From Chaetoderma sp. LZ-2023a (Eukaryota > Mollusca > Caudofoveata > Chaetodermatida > Chaetodermatidae), in the NCBI GenBank assembly GCA_034401795.1, contig CM067367.1, positions 50,099,363-50,163,362 on the forward strand: a stretch of 64,000 nt of DNA, written 5' to 3'. Positions 31,495 through 44,559 of this stretch are shown here, piece after piece (position 1 is the first letter of the stretch; the number at the start of each line of letters is the position of its first letter). Both the position numbers and the translations under genes were made by a program. The notes beneath the pieces were generated by a model. That model did not search any database. It was given only the letters and a program-made list of their open reading frames with translations, and had not been told where the DNA came from.

Positions 31495-32090
31495 GGTTTC
31501 TCTAGTTAGATAGGGAGGGGATGTCGGATACATGTAAATAATAATAGGGGCAGTGTAAATTGCGCGTTATTGGGGTGGGGAGTGGATTTCTGATACATGT
31601 ACATGTAAATAATCAATGTACTTAATGGGGAATTTTTAATAAGTGTAAATGACCATTACTGGGCAGGGTGTATTTCTACTTAGACTTGTAGACACATGGA
31701 TACTGATTGATTGGCAAATGACACTTTCAGTTACCTGGAAAATGTACATAATGTACAAAATGTACATAATGTACAAAATGTACATAGATTGTAAAAACTC
31801 ATTGATGTAAATTATTACCTGTGATCATTACTAGTATCGGGGCGGGGAGGAATGTGAGCCACGAATTGGCTCAGCTCGAACTGATCAGAGCTAATCTGGC
31901 AACCCTCTTGATTTTGGGGGGTTCTGTTCTGTTCAGGAGATCCTGCCTTTTCATTAGGCGCACCCAGGTTTCCCTGGTAATGATGTACGTAGAAAAATTT
32001 GTTGAGACGTTATGCATTATTATTCTCCCAGATTCCGTAGTGAATATATAATTGGTGTGCGAGAATATCACGATTACAGCAACTACATAT
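31495..32090 (+). repeat. polypurine tract and probable 3' LTR of the gypsy-like element
   Basis: GATAGGGAGGGGA at 31509-31516 is a typical plus-strand primer tract, followed at once by TGTCGGATAC, a plausible LTR start. The stretch includes tandem AATGTACAT/AATGTACAA units (31739-31790) and a downstream GCTCAGCTCGAACTGATC region. The right border is not defined because no second LTR is in the window. Confidence 0.6.
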
Positions 32091-32460
32091 TTTTAACGCA
32101 GCTGGACAATCCATTATAGCAGCTACAGTCACACACATGTTAGAATAAACAGTTCCATGGATATCATATAATCATTAATTAAACAAGTTATAAAGTTCCT
32201 TGACCACAACAAGATGATTAGTGATAACCAGGTATACATCACAGCGACAATTAGCTGGTTCTGATTTGCAGATATTGAGCTACAACCGCAAGAAAAGTGA
32301 GTAGTAATAGATTGGGTGGTCTTATGGTCTCAGATCCAAGAAATGACATCGCTTGGCGTGGATCTTGTGAAGGAAATCACGACTGCACTTCTCTCTCTTC
32401 TGTATTAGGTAATCTGTAATGCCTGTTGAGTGCATCGCAGCATCAAATTGATCTGGCAAG
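32091..32460. other. unassigned, possible 3' UTR of the next LINE
   Basis: No frame of note. By position this could be the 3' UTR of the minus-strand LINE that ends its coding at 32463. Confidence 0.4.
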
Positions 32461-32462
32461 AC

Positions 32463-35400
32463 TCAGGAGCTGTCTAGCGCTAATTGTACAAAAGTGTTGA
32501 TCTCCTTGATCAAGGTCTCCGCTTGATAAGACGTACAGACTATCCGAAGAATACTGGATAATCTTGATATATACTTCTGCCATAATTCAGAGTACAGTCG
32601 ACATCTCGCAATCAGGTGGGAGCGATCTTCAGGTTCTACACCGCATAGAGGACAGGTAGGGTCAATCCGATATTGATTGAACTTCGCCCGGTTGCCTTGC
32701 AGTGTGTAGGTGCCTGTCAGGAATTTTGCCTTGACTGCAGCCTTCTCCACTGCTCTCAGATCATCACACACTGAGGCCCAAACATGATACACTTTCCGCA
32801 TACATATAGCAGTAGAATTCAGGAATTTTAGAGAGACCATTTCCTCAATTTCCGACCGCCACTTTGCAGTCCAGTGCTGCCTCAGGGTCTTCTTCACCAT
32901 GTTCTTCCATGTTTCCTTGGACAGTGGGTTCTCCAGTAATACCCAAGCAGAAGGGGGATTGTACTTGAACAACACCCTTTTCACCATTGAATACCAGCTG
33001 ATTGCTCCAATTTTCCATACCGCAATTTGGTATCTAGCCAGTTGATGCTCTTTCGACTTGGGGCTCCTGCAGATGTTGCCATACAGAGAAAGGACCTTCT
33101 TATCAATCACCGCTTCCACAGGTTCAGCACCTAAAAGTGAGTATACTGCGACCACGCACACCTGTTGGGTCAGGATTGGATTTGCTTTAGCTTCTGGCGC
33201 TGTACCTTTTCAAGTTGCAGTATATCTATGTGACTTAGATAGCATGCCTCTAATCCATATGTCAGTCTGGGCTTATGTACAGCTGCCATATCTTGTGAAT
33301 CAGTGCAGGGTTAAGACCATGTTTACCAGGCAGACCGGCGCCAAGGAGGTCATACATTGTTCGACATGCGCTCGCTATCAGAGGTGCAATAACAACTTTG
33401 CCGTCTGCCGTCCTGGTTACTCCTAGATGGACCAGCATATTGTTTGGCGGAACCTCCTTTTGCCGAAGCCAGAAGGTAGGAGTATTGTTTCCTTTCTTGT
33501 TGAATATTATGCTAGTGCATTTATTTGTGTTATGTAGGAAGTGCTCCTTGGTTGTATATTGGTTTGCAATATTGAGCAACACCTACATGTGTAGTGGAGA
33601 ATCTGCTATACAAATAACGTCATTGGCACAAGTTGGGGCCAAGATGTCGACATAGCCAATTTTCGTGCCAAACTTCATATCATCTACCTCCCACAACCAT
33701 GGGTTTATGAATTGGAGGTAACAGTGGGGAGAGATAATACCTCCCTGTCTCACGCCTTGCAGTAGCTCCACCTGACTGGAAAGTTTTCTGTCCCACTTTA
33801 CTCTTGACTTGGGTTTGTCATACATTTCTTCCAGGAGGTTCGACAGATTGCCTGGGAGGTCTATCTGATGTATCTTACTCAACAGACCATGGACCCACAC
33901 AACATCGAAAGCTTTCTCTGCATCTAAAGAAACCATGTACACAGGGTTTTTTCTTCTCCGTTGCCTCCAGAATTGCTTCTGTTACCATTAGGGTCGTATT
34001 TTTACATGAACTACCTTCTCTAAATCCCCTCTTCAATTCAGACTGGTGTGTATTTAGAGTAGTCTTTGCCCTGACCAGCCAGATCTTTTCAATCAACTTT
34101 TCCAGAACTGTTAAAATGGTAATTCCACGGTAGTTGCCTGGTAGAGTGGGAGGTTTCCCCTTCTTAAGTACAGGAGTAATTTGCCCTTCTTTGATGATGT
34201 CTGGAACGCACACTGAACTGAAGACATAGTTCATTAGTGAGGTGATATATGGAATGACCGTTTCACCAGCATTTTGCAAGTGTTCTGCCGTTAAGCCCAT
34301 GGAGTCAGTAGCCTTCCCTTTGTTTAGGGATCTGATTGCGTCTCTCACTTCCTTGAATGTGATGTCAGTAGACTTACTCCCTGCCACCTTCATCCTGATA
34401 ATGGCATTGTCCTCTATGGTTCTTTGCCTGTAGGCCTCATCAAAGTCGGGACACTCTTTAGGCATTGCTAGATTCTGAAAGTAGGATCGCCAACCGTCAC
34501 GTATCTGGTCTGGTTCAGTTAAACTGCATCCAGAAACCACAAGTTCTTTAGTTAGAGTAGCAACTGATCTGCGTTGTTTAGCAATGAGTTTGTAAAATAG
34601 CTTCTTGTAATTTGCATCTGCATCCATGATCTGTTTGTAGTGCTCTCTTCTTCTAGATACATGCGTCATACCTGATGTAGCCTTCTTTTATAGAAAATCC
34701 CATTCCTGCATAAAACATTGGAATGATCACGGGGTGCTCCCTCTGTGACCCATTTATGGTGTGCTTCCTTAGATTTTCCTACTGCCTCAGCGATTGCTGG
34801 CGTCCATGGAGTAAGCCCCTTCTGTCGCCCCGGCTTCCTTGAACTCTGTCCCCACAGCTATTGACGGCTGTATGTATGATCTTAGTCAAGTGCTTAGTGG
34901 CAGACACTATATGCTGTTCTGGTGACTCATGGTAGATTTGTTGGCGCAAAGAGGCTTTTACACACTCCTGGCAATTACCCAAATCTATCTTTTCCGAATT
35001 AACTTTTTTTGACCGGGTATCTGACTTCCAGTTTACTGTGATCAATATTTATATGCTCTTTGCTTACGATGGCCTTTTCTTCCTCTTTGTTGAGATGGCA
35101 AAGTAATGCGAGGCTGACTGGTACATGGTCAGAGACGTTCATAGGATCCCTATCACTTACATGAAGATCAGTGATGGCATCTTGAATGTTCTGACTGTTG
35201 AAAAAGTAGTCAATTTGAGACCTGTCCTTGCCATTCACATGAAAAAATGTATCCTTTCTTAGATAGTGAGGTGGAGGTAGCCTGTCATGATCTTTTAGGA
35301 GCTGGTGTAGACCTCTATCTCTTACATCAGGCACCTCTCTGTGCAACGATGAGTTGAAGTCCCCACATATTAATATTGCATGGTTTTCTCCATACTTAAT

Positions 35401-36423
35401 GATGATTTCATTAAGTTCCGCAAGATTATCAAGGAAATCTTTGACCAAGGTGCTGTGTCCCCTAGATGGCATATATACATTTATCAGGTAGAGTGGAAGT
35501 GGCACCATGTTGACGGTTATAACACATATACGTACACTGCCGTCAGGATGCTTCTCTACTCTGTGGTCTATATCTCTGTGCCACCGTGTGGCCACACCTC
35601 CATAACCCCTTGGATGCTGTTTATGTGAGATCGGGTTCTCTCTGTCCACTGCCTTATGACATCCTAGATAATCTCTGTGCAGTTGCAGGATTTCGTTTTC
35701 TTCAAACTCAAACAAACATGTTTCTTGAAGACATATTATATCAAACCTTTGCAGTAGCTTCTGAAGATACACCTTATTGCTTATTGCACCCTTCACATTA
35801 AGGGAGGACAACTTTATCTTAGTGAGTATGTCCTGTTGCCTTCGCTGTGGTTTGCTTGTACATCTGCTTGACCGCCCCCACAGGGATGCTTCTGATGCTC
35901 CATCTATTGACTCACCATGCAGTTTTGCTGTTCCATCACTTCTCTCTCCTGTAATGTGGGAGAAGTTATGTGTTCTACTAATTGGTTGGGTGCAGGAATG
36001 TGTAGTTTCTGCAATGTATCTTGTATTGTCATTGGATTCCATATAGCTATGTGCTCTGATGCACGGCCATTTCCTAAAAAAACGCTGCTGATGATGCGCA
36101 TTCCTCTCCTTTTCTAGTATTGGAGAATTTGGGGTATCTGTCAAATGAGCGTCTGCTCTCCATTGTTGCTTGTGTCGTAAGCCTTGTACCATCAGAGTTA
36201 CATCATCCTGCTCTACTGAATGGTCGATTGCCATGCCATGTGGTTGAGTTTTAGTTGTCATTACTGGTTCTGCCATCTGTACTTGATGATCTGTCAGTAT
36301 ATGGGAATTGGTTGCAAGCTTCAATGCAACAGCTTGATCTATCATACTCACTAGTTCTCTATGTTTGAGCTGAGACTGGAATTGGGGATGGAACAGAGAC
36401 ATTGCCAGATGTATTTCTTTCAC
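32463..36423 (-). pseudogene. I/Nimb-like LINE ORF2: endonuclease, RT, C-terminal zinc motif
   Basis: Read on the minus strand. An open frame of 474 codons (36423-34999) ends with a complete-looking APE endonuclease: LSSLNVKGAI, LQETC, NVYMPSRGH, ICGDFNSS, SQIDYFF and NVSDHVPVSLAL. RT follows in several frames: GKATDSMGLTAEHL, PGNYRGITILTVLEK, FREGSSCKNTTL, SLDAEKAFDVVW and QGGIISPHC. The catalytic box reads CANDV instead of YADDV, so it is inactive. The tail has LTGTYTLQGNR and CPLCGVEPEDRSHLIARC, a CCHC motif typical of this LINE group. Frameshifts lie near 33940, 33580, 33200 and 34700-34990. Confidence 0.88.
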
Positions 36424-37977
36424 CTAGCTGGGTGGTGTTCTTACATGGTTTGACAGGGCCCCTTCACATTGGTGTTTTTGTTGTGTGGCTATTTCCTGCT
36501 GGACTGGCTTACTCTGCTGGCTTGCTTCAATTTGATGGTACTGGAAACCTGGTGGAGCATGGATGTGTCTTGAAACCACAGCTTGCTGCTGCAATCCATT
36601 ATTATGGTTTGGAACTGCCTGTTTGTAATGTATCACTCTATTGTCTTTATGTATCCCTTGTACCCTCGTCATTTCCTGTTTCTGCAAATTAGGTGATACA
36701 GCTGTATGGTTTGGTAGAACCGCTTCCCGCTGCTGCCATTTCTGCTGCTCTTGGATTACCCTAAGATTCTGGATGTCAGCTGCTTGTTGCTTGTGGAAGC
36801 CTGTTGGGAAACCAGGTGGGGATGCTATCGGCTATTGGATTGTCTTGATCTGATATCCGGTAGGCATTTGGTTGCACTGGAGACCCGAGGGACGCTGAGA
36901 GTGGCTATTGACAGGTTTTTCAATGGTATTCCCCATTCCTCTTGATTGTTGGTAGAAATGGGAGCCTTTTGTCCGCCTGTGCGACTCTGTCCATCCATTC
37001 CTGGGTGACTCTATAACGTATGTATACTTCATGTCTTGGTGCCTGTGGTTGATATCTCCCTCGCATATCTTTTGACTCCAAAACCTGCTCGTTCTTTCCT
37101 CTATTCCGTGCTGGGCTGAACCTTCCCCTCTCAGAGTAACACCGTCTTTGAGCATTTAGCTGGTTTGACCTAATCTTTCTATTGTTCGCCCTCGGTGACC
37201 CATCCAGCTAACATGGTGGTATGGGGAGGTATGAAGTCGAGAGTTCTCTTGTCGGCTATGAGACCACCTAGTGCGCTCTGCATCGCTCCTTGTTACATGT
37301 TTCTGTGTACCCTTTGACTGGCTTCTACAGTGGTATGGTGACTGCCTCTCCCATGTGTACGCTACACAGCTGTGGTCTAACCTATTTGTACCAGGCTCGT
37401 AAAGAATGTCTTGGTGTCTACTGCAAGCAGAGCAATCCCTGAAATGACTTGTCAGACTATAGTACCGCCCTGCTCAGTCTCTACAGTCTTACATCATGGC
37501 TTTCTTTTACATCCCTTGTCCTATGAGACCGTCTATGTTGTTTTGGATGCCATCTTATGTGGTCTCTTTCTCTTACATTGCTTGATTGACTGATGGACCT
37601 CCTTGTACGCTCTGAACGAGGACTCACAAAGCCATTGTCTCTTACAGCACTTGAAGGGCTACTGGGACGCCATGCTGGCTCTGCATAAGGTCTTGCATAT
37701 CTGCTGTCTCTTGTATCTGGCGACCGACTCCATCTTGATGGGCATCTATCCTATTGCATATCTCTGCAAACCTGCATTTATTGTCACTCTCCAGACCACA
37801 TCTGCATTGGTTACTAGCACTAGGCAATGACCCTCTTGGTGTTTCTTCTTCCACCTTTTTTCCAGCTGCTGTTTTCATCCTCAAGTTCCTATTACTACGC
37901 TCCAATTCAGCTATCTTTGCATTCTGTTCGGAGACCAGGTCGTATGTGGCCGCCAGTCTGACCCTCTTGTCAGCAAA

Positions 37978-38052
<75 letters not shown>

Positions 38053-39331
38053 ACAGCTCCTTCCCCTTCTTTTCCAATTCTTTTGCCTTTTTCTGTACAA
38101 TTATCTCTTTTTCTGTAACCTCATCTAGTTTCAGTGAACACACACATGGCTGATTATCAAGAGTAGTCATAGGAGCCGTATCCATTACTGTGATACTGGC
38201 CGCAGTATTAACTGGCGTACTTTGCGCCTCAGCACCCATTTCTATTTTGTTGTTACAAGGAGCCATAGTGGAGCTCTTTAGGATAACAATGGCTTCATCA
38301 CTTGGCATGTGCACTTTTGATACTTCGGCTGTTGTGCTCGTGCCCTCTCTATCTTTTCTGCCAATGGCTATGTTAGCTGCACTTAATCTTTCATTCTCTT
38401 CGGTGAAGAGTTTTTGTAGCTCAGTTTCCCTTTCATCTTCCATTTCATTTTCGCATACACAGCAGGCAGCTGACAAACTTGTTTAGTGCTCTTTGATGAC
38501 TTTATCACTCATTCCTTCACAATGGTAGTGGTACCAATTTGAGCATTGAGAACACTATACCTTGGCCAATAACATGCAAATTGCATGTAGGACATTCCAC
38601 CGTAACATCTCTGGCATTACCATCTACTGCACTTCTCTTACTGGTAGGCATTTCTGCTGCTGGTTGTTTGTCTAATTCGACAGCTCTTCCCCTTCTGGTC
38701 ATTCTATGACTATTTCCCACATTGTATCCATTACCATCACTACGGTTGATACCTCAGATGAACTGCTTTCGATCTGTCTATTCACCTCTGGCAATCTTAA
38801 TCTTGATTTCACAGCCGCATCCCTCATGCAGGCTATGCCTAGGTTATTAATCTGGCTGCCCTTTGGTAGCTTTACTGCTGTCTGGCTGTCAGGAATTTGC
38901 TTGTGCCTGATTGGTGGTCTGTCGTCTTGCTCACTGTTATTCATGGCCTGCGAGATACTGTTATGAATTTGAATATCTACGTCCTTTAGTGTGCTGGTGT
39001 TCCGTTTTATCAGATTTTTCAGGATTGGCAAATGGACCTTTATGAACAGTGTTCTTATATCTTTAACATTGACAAGAAAGCTAGTGTTCATATTGTAGCA
39101 GTTGACTGTATAGAGGCTTGCTCTCCCCTTCCGCCCTTCTGCCGATATCCTGCATACTTTCATCCTCTGTTCCACCACTAATCCACCTTTCTCCTTAACA
39201 TCTATCCATTCAACCATTAAGTTCTTGGATTGGGATTTGACGAGCTCTTTAAAGGCAAATTTTGTGAATTCAAACGTTGCAGATGAGCATGTGATGTATA
39301 CATTGGTATACTTGATTTCTATATCTGTCAT
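36424..39331 (-). pseudogene. I/Nimb-like LINE ORF1 with PHD-like finger
   Basis: The minus-strand frame 39331-38699 begins MTDIEIKYTNVY and holds GRASLYTVNCYNMN. Then ECPTCNLHVIGQGIV is followed, one frame over, by CSQCSNWYHYHCEG and CCVCENEM (about 38600-38440). Together these make a PHD-type C4-H-C3 finger broken by a frameshift. A coiled-coil-like region (ETELQKLFTEENERL) comes next, then a (GA)n tract that reads as Arg-Glu, more helical sequence (EQNAKIAELERSNRN), and a Gln/His-rich end up to 36424. Such ORF1 products bind LINE RNA. Several frames are needed to read through, so it is a pseudogene. Confidence 0.72.
37979..38050. repeat. (CT)n microsatellite inside LINE ORF1
   Basis: About 35 CT units. 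On the minus strand it lies in the coding frame as an Arg-Glu run within the predicted coiled-coil part, probably expanded after the element died. Confidence 0.9.
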
Positions 39332-39339
39332 CTCTCTTG

Positions 39340-40219
39340 AGCACGCCCCAAGTTTCTAACTCATAGCCTTGTTAATGTTAAGAGAGTATACTTTGTCTGC
39401 TGCAGTGTTCCTCAAATCCCTCTGTGTCTCTTTCCCATTCAAGTTACGCCCTCTCTCTGTTGGTTTTCTACTTCTAGAGGATCAGCGTGTCAAGATTTCT
39501 TCTGTTCCCTCTTGTATAACAGATACAATACAAGCCGGGGTAGCTTGAACTATGGATGAGCAGTGGTTCGCTCACTCATTCATGAAATTGCTGACCACTT
39601 CTCGAGGGGGACTCTCCTCATCTGACTCTGCCAACCCTTTAGTCAATGTCATTTTCGTGGCCATATTCACGAGAAGGTTTCTGGAGAAGAGTTCATAAGA
39701 ACACCCGGTTTGATTAAGCACACTATGAAGGGTTATTAAAGTGATTTAAATGTTCGGTAGGCAAAAGATTATTATATCGGTCTGCTGCTTAATGTTGGGC
39801 TTTTAGTGGGATTAAAAGTTCACGTAGACGGTTAATATGATTCCACACTGTAGACGATGTTAAAATTTCACGCAGTTGATTAAAATAGTTTTGCAATAGA
39901 TTTTATTAAGATAGATCTGATAGCAGGCTTGACAAGTACGGCGGTTTGCGCACACCAACTTCTTTATATATTATAATGTATATTTCATATAGTTCATGCA
40001 ATGATAAAAGATGTTCATGCAAGTGATAAGATAGGTCAGATACTTATAAATTTCAGAACATTCATACATAGATCACACGGGTGGAGCTAATATTACACTA
40101 AAAGCTGCAGCTGACTTTATAGATTAACTAAAAGTACATTTAAGTGCGATAATGATGAATTTCTGTTAATCCCCATGTTATATGTACACTGTCAAAACAT
40201 GATCATCTGATGTAATCGG
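39340..40219. other. unassigned, possibly 5' UTR of the LINE
   Basis: The part nearest 39340 may be LINE 5' UTR. I see no gene or clear repeat in the rest. Confidence 0.4.
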
Positions 40220-40225
40220 TAAGCT

Positions 40226-41152
40226 AGCTGGTACCCGACTCCAATTCCTCATAATCGCAATAGTGTATGCTGAGCCAGAGAATCGTCAGCGAGGGTATCT
40301 GTTCTGTTCTTGGAGTTTCCGCCAATGTCTGGCGCACCACCTTTCGGTGTATTATCCGGGAATCTCTAGAATCCGCAAATTACTGGAGTTTTCCATTAAT
40401 TATATATTATATTATATACACAAACGCAAACGATCATTAAAGGTCTTGTGAGGACTTGCGGTCGATAACGAGTTTCAATTAATTTTATGGTCTACTACAC
40501 TATTTAAACACAATAGCGTCACTTTGGAGTGAGAAAAATACGTTAGGAAGCTCAAATAATGAGATTAAATGACGCCTCAATCTGAATCACATCACCACTC
40601 GCTGTGACGTCACACCGGGAACGGCTCTGTGGGGGGGGGGGGGGGGCACGCCTGTGACAACCATATGAACTATATCGTTTTCAAACCAACTTCTTCCATG
40701 TATGGAAGTAGCGTACACTCATAGTTCAATGTTATGAAAAAGCACATCTGTAGCGGATGAACAAATTTTAAATAGGTAGGTGAACTAACAGCTAGATGTT
40801 CAGAGGTTGCTAGCGTATCATATTTACTTGCAGTGCAGCTCATAAATAAGTTTAAATGCTTCCAAAGCAAAAACACAAATATGTTAGTTAGACCCATATG
40901 AACATGATACAAGAAACGTTATGTTGAATATTTTGAACACAATTTGGGTTGAAATCCAGTCCAATTATGTTCAAAATATTCAACAGTATGTTATTTAAGT
41001 TGTACTATAAGCGTGCGGACGGCAGTGATAGCCTCACTACGCACCTCGACCATAGGCTGGTACCCGACTCCTCATTCTCTCGCTGGGGATTCTCTGGCTC
41101 AGGATATGAGCTATTGTGATTATGAGCAATTGGAGTCGGGTACCAGCTTACC
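40226..41152. mobile_element. foldback repeat ending in GCTGGTACCCGACTCC
   Basis: The left arm (about 40226-40300) is matched by the reverse complement of 41053-41152. Both share the outer GCTGGTACCCGACTCCAATT and an inner TGAGCCAGAGAATC block. Between them is AT-rich sequence with a G-run at 40631-40646 and no coding frame. The right arm is itself a small palindrome bounded by CTGGTACCCGACTCC and its complement. Confidence 0.65.
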
Positions 41153-43773
41153 TCGACCGCTGCCTAATCTGTAATCTGTAATCTGTACTCGGAACGCCAG
41201 CCTCGATGGGCTCACCCCTGGCACGAGCAGGGTAACGAATAGTTGCAACTTGAGTTTATTATTAAAGTTTTTATTAATTTAACTAATGTTCGGAAGACAC
41301 GAAGAAGCAATGGATGTTGCCGAGCACACACGCACAAGCTGGATTGAATCCGTTGCGACACTGACGCTCCTGGGAGATCGAGTATCCAGGTTATATTAAT
41401 TTCCCAGGAACCATAGCTCAGGCAAGCAATTCGAATCGTGTTGAGAAGTGTGTGCATACTGTACATAGTTCGTGTGTGACAGCTTGACATTAATTATACT
41501 AACTTGATATTTTATAATGCAAGCTTTTTTAGGTAATTCATTTCATTTAAGAGATGATTACGTCTGATATGAAGTTTATAGCAGAGTTTCCTGGAGATGG
41601 ATTCAATTTTCGACATTGAATCGCTTCCAATCAGGCCAAACAAGAGAGTTGTGTCGAGTAACATCTGGAGAATAAGATTCTCATCCTTGCTTATTAATTC
41701 CCAGCTATCTTCCGCCACTAGATGCTCGATTTCCGCTATATAGATGCTTCTGATATCTGCAAATTCTGGACACTGAACTAGGAAATGCATACAGTCTTCT
41801 ATAACGTTCTTACAAAAAGGACAGGCATCATTCTCATATTGATTAAATTTGGATCTGTGTGCTTGCAGCTAGTATGTACCGGTTAGTAACCTTGCCTTGA
41901 TGACTGCACGGTTTACATCATATGTATTTGTTGTCACTGTTGACCAGATCGGATGTGACCTTCCGATATCAATTGGATGTCAACATTCACTAACCGGACT
42001 GATGATTTCTGCTTAATGTCTTCCTTTAGCATCTCTAGGACTACTGTGTTTACAGCCTTTTGGACATGATGCTTCAATACACATTTAGCTGGTGGTCTTG
42101 TAGCAGCAGGTGGGCTGATAGTAATTGATATTTTTGTAAAATCAATTCGACATCTTGAAACCAACTGTGTCTGCCTTCTCTTTTCATAACGAGCTGCCGA
42201 ATTGCTAACTGTTGTTCGTCAGAGCCTTCACTCCTTAGTATTGCACCAAGTAATGTTAGCTTCTTCTTTTCAATTTGCACCTCTATCGGCAGTGCACCAA
42301 GAAGTAAATATGCCAGTGAATTTGCCCACCCATTTGGAAGTGATTGCAATTGCTTTAAGGTTTTCCTTTCATGTGTAGTGATCTGACTCATTTCCTTCTT
42401 TGGTATAATTAATGCCTCCAGTCCATACGTACATCGTGGTATTACATATGTTGACCATAGTTTTATACTGACAATTGGGCTTAGTCCATTAATTCCATGA
42501 AAGCCAGCACCCATCAATGAATAAGCTGTTGCACGAGCTTTTCTTATAATTTCTTTGCCTAGGCCACTTTTGTCGTCTGTTCTTATTAGTCCCAGATGTT
42601 TATATTCCTTTACCACGTCCATCTTTTCTTCGTTTAGTGTCCACTCATATTCTGTTTCTTTGCCTCGATTGAAAACCATCACTTGGCTTTTGGCAATGCC
42701 ATTAACATACAATTCTTTATTTGCATGCATTGTTGCAGTATTCAGTCCCACCTGTAACCCATCTGTGGATGTATATAGGACTGTCTTATCAGCACATAGT
42801 GTTATTGAGCCCAGATATATTGAACCAAGATGTAGACCAGTTGCTGTTTGCTCAAGTAATTTTAGTAGCGGATCCTCATATGGTTTATGAAAATCAGGAG
42901 ACCCCACCTTGTAGAAGGCCTTGTTTGACAGCAAACTCTCTACTTCTATGTCCCTCCCACTTGACTTGTGCTGACATGTTTCTGTACATTTCATTCACAA
43001 TCAACCATAGCTTCCCTGTTATACCGAGGAGGTAAAGATGACGCAATAATGAAGAATGCCAGATAACATCAAAGGCTTTCTGTGTATCCATAAAGCCAAC
43101 ATAGCAAGGCACTTTATTTTCTCTGCATTCCGCTATAACTTCAGTCATTAGTACTGCTGCAACTGATGGTGATTTTCCAGGTGTGAAACCAAATTGTAGA
43201 TTACTTTGGCTTTCTGAAATCAATGGTCTAATGCGTTTAAGGTAAAGCTTCTCAAAGACTTTTCCCACTATGGATGTCACTGTGATTTTCCGGTAATTAC
43301 CTGGGATCGTCAACGGCTTTCCTGCCTTCTTATGGATTGATGTAATCAGACCAGTTTTAAATGCATCTGGATATATGCGTTCACCTATGATCTTATTATA
43401 CAGTATCAGAAGAGTGTGGATTAATAAGACACCACCATGTTTTAGGGGCTCTGATGAGGGTCCATCAGAATCTGAGACCTTTTTCAGGTGTAGCTCATTC
43501 ACAGCACTGTTTACATCATCCCACTTGAATGGATCTGGACTGGACCGATCATCACCACAGATAGATGTAATGTTGGTTATATCAACCTCAACCTGATCTT
43601 TATATGCCTTATTAAATGTGGGGTTTTCCTTTGGTGTTCCTAGCTCTTCAAAGTAAGTTGCCCATCTTTCTATTATATCATTTCCATGATACTCCTTATC
43701 ATTCACACGCAATATTTCTGCTGACAGAATTTTCTGTGATGTACTATGTATGAGGAGTCGGGTACCAGCCTAA
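41053..43773. other. region bounded by TAGGCTGGTACCCGACTCCTCAT and its complement
   Basis: The 23-base sequence at 41053-41075 recurs inverted at about 43751-43773. The enclosed DNA is mostly a truncated LINE. It may be a foldback element that captured a LINE or two separate repeat copies. Confidence 0.45.
41512..43735 (-). pseudogene. I/Nimb-like LINE ORF2 fragment: RT and C-terminal zinc motif
   Basis: Minus strand. From 43712 down: ATYFEELGTPKENPTF, SDGPSSEPLKHGG, PGNYRKITVTSIVGKV, FTPGKSPSVAAVL, FMDTQKAFDVIW and KQGLLQGG. Then in another frame comes CADKTVLYTS, where YADD is expected, then EYKHLGLI, ARATAYSLMGAGFHG, YGLEALI and GALPIEVQIEKKKL. Near 41880-41790 LLTGTY (with a stop) and CPFCKNVIEDCMHFLVQC make the CCHC tail. 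The endonuclease is missing. It is related to the 32463-36423 element but clearly a different family member. Confidence 0.85.
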
Positions 43774-44330
43774 TGTAATCGGTATGTTGAGATTTTGCTG
43801 CTGAAGTTTACAGGAACCGGAAAGGACGACCTGGTTTAGGGCTGAATTCAGTTGGCCGCTGGACTGAATGAAGAAGACCGTTATTGGTTGCATCTGATGA
43901 CTAAGGTGAGTGTCACACAAACAACAGCTGCGTCAAAAGATTGACAGCTACTGGCAAAATCTTCTGATTGGAAAATGTTCATCCAAGATCACACTGACTT
44001 ATCTTAATAAACCTGCCTTCTTGTACCCTGGGAAGATGTCATCCTATATGGGGAAAAATAATACCGATCCTTTAGCCATCGTTAAGGCCACTCTGAAGTT
44101 CAAACTACTGACTCCAAATAGAATCTATATGGTGGTCATACGTGAAGTCGTGCCATAAGCACAAACTGTCCTCTGTATAACTCTGGAGCTGAAACTACAG
44201 AGCACTTCCTGTTACCGTGTCCCTTGAGTCATCACGAATGTCATTCATTAAGAAGACTGACAGGAGACTGTAGCGCGTTCACTTTGTGGTCATCGTCGGT
44301 TGTACATAAGTGAGGGAGTTGACCTTCTAT
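43774..44330 (+). pseudogene. LINE C-terminal fragment, plus strand
   Basis: Frame 43910-44158 holds IDSYWQNLLIG, then KATLKFKLLTPNRI. Past a stop, the next bases encode a CPL-like stretch, NSGAETTEHFLLPCPLSHHE (about 44170-44235), a CCHC tail of the same type as in the two minus-strand LINEs. It is the opposite orientation, so it is a separate insertion. It is too short to name further. Confidence 0.55.
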
Positions 44331-44559
44331 CCAGAGTTGCCCTTATGCGTCCTTTTGCGTGTATATACTCATAAAAATGGCAGAGGGACGCATACAAATT
44401 AACCCTCTGTGAAAAAGTGTAACAGAAACTGATAACTTTGCGTATGCTTAATTATCAATTACATTATCGTGTGTGTATATTTATTTGTGTATGTTTTTAC
44501 TTTAAAAAATATACCTAATGTATTGTGTGTTCAATAAAAATGAACAGTGTGTAACGATC
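44331..44559. other. unassigned AT-rich spacer
   Basis: No recognisable feature. Confidence 0.4.

Larger units (their letters stand above)
27600..32090 (+). mobile_element. decayed Ty3/gypsy-like LTR retrotransposon
   Basis: In plus-strand order: gag zinc knuckles, protease, RT, RNase H, remains of the integrase linker and tail, an extra 3' frame, a polypurine tract and a likely 3' LTR. There are stops and frameshifts throughout, the integrase core is absent, and no 5' LTR is seen, because the left side runs into the LINE tail. The RT type and PR-RT-RH-IN order fit the Ty3/gypsy group. Confidence 0.85.

Noticed and set aside
37642-38476. Arg-Glu repeat protein
   Set aside because: The Arg-Glu run is a CT/GA microsatellite within a broken LINE ORF1, not a functional low-complexity gene.
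40631-40646. G-run as a G-quadruplex
   Set aside because: A single run of G is not enough for a quadruplex motif and lies in the loop of a foldback repeat.
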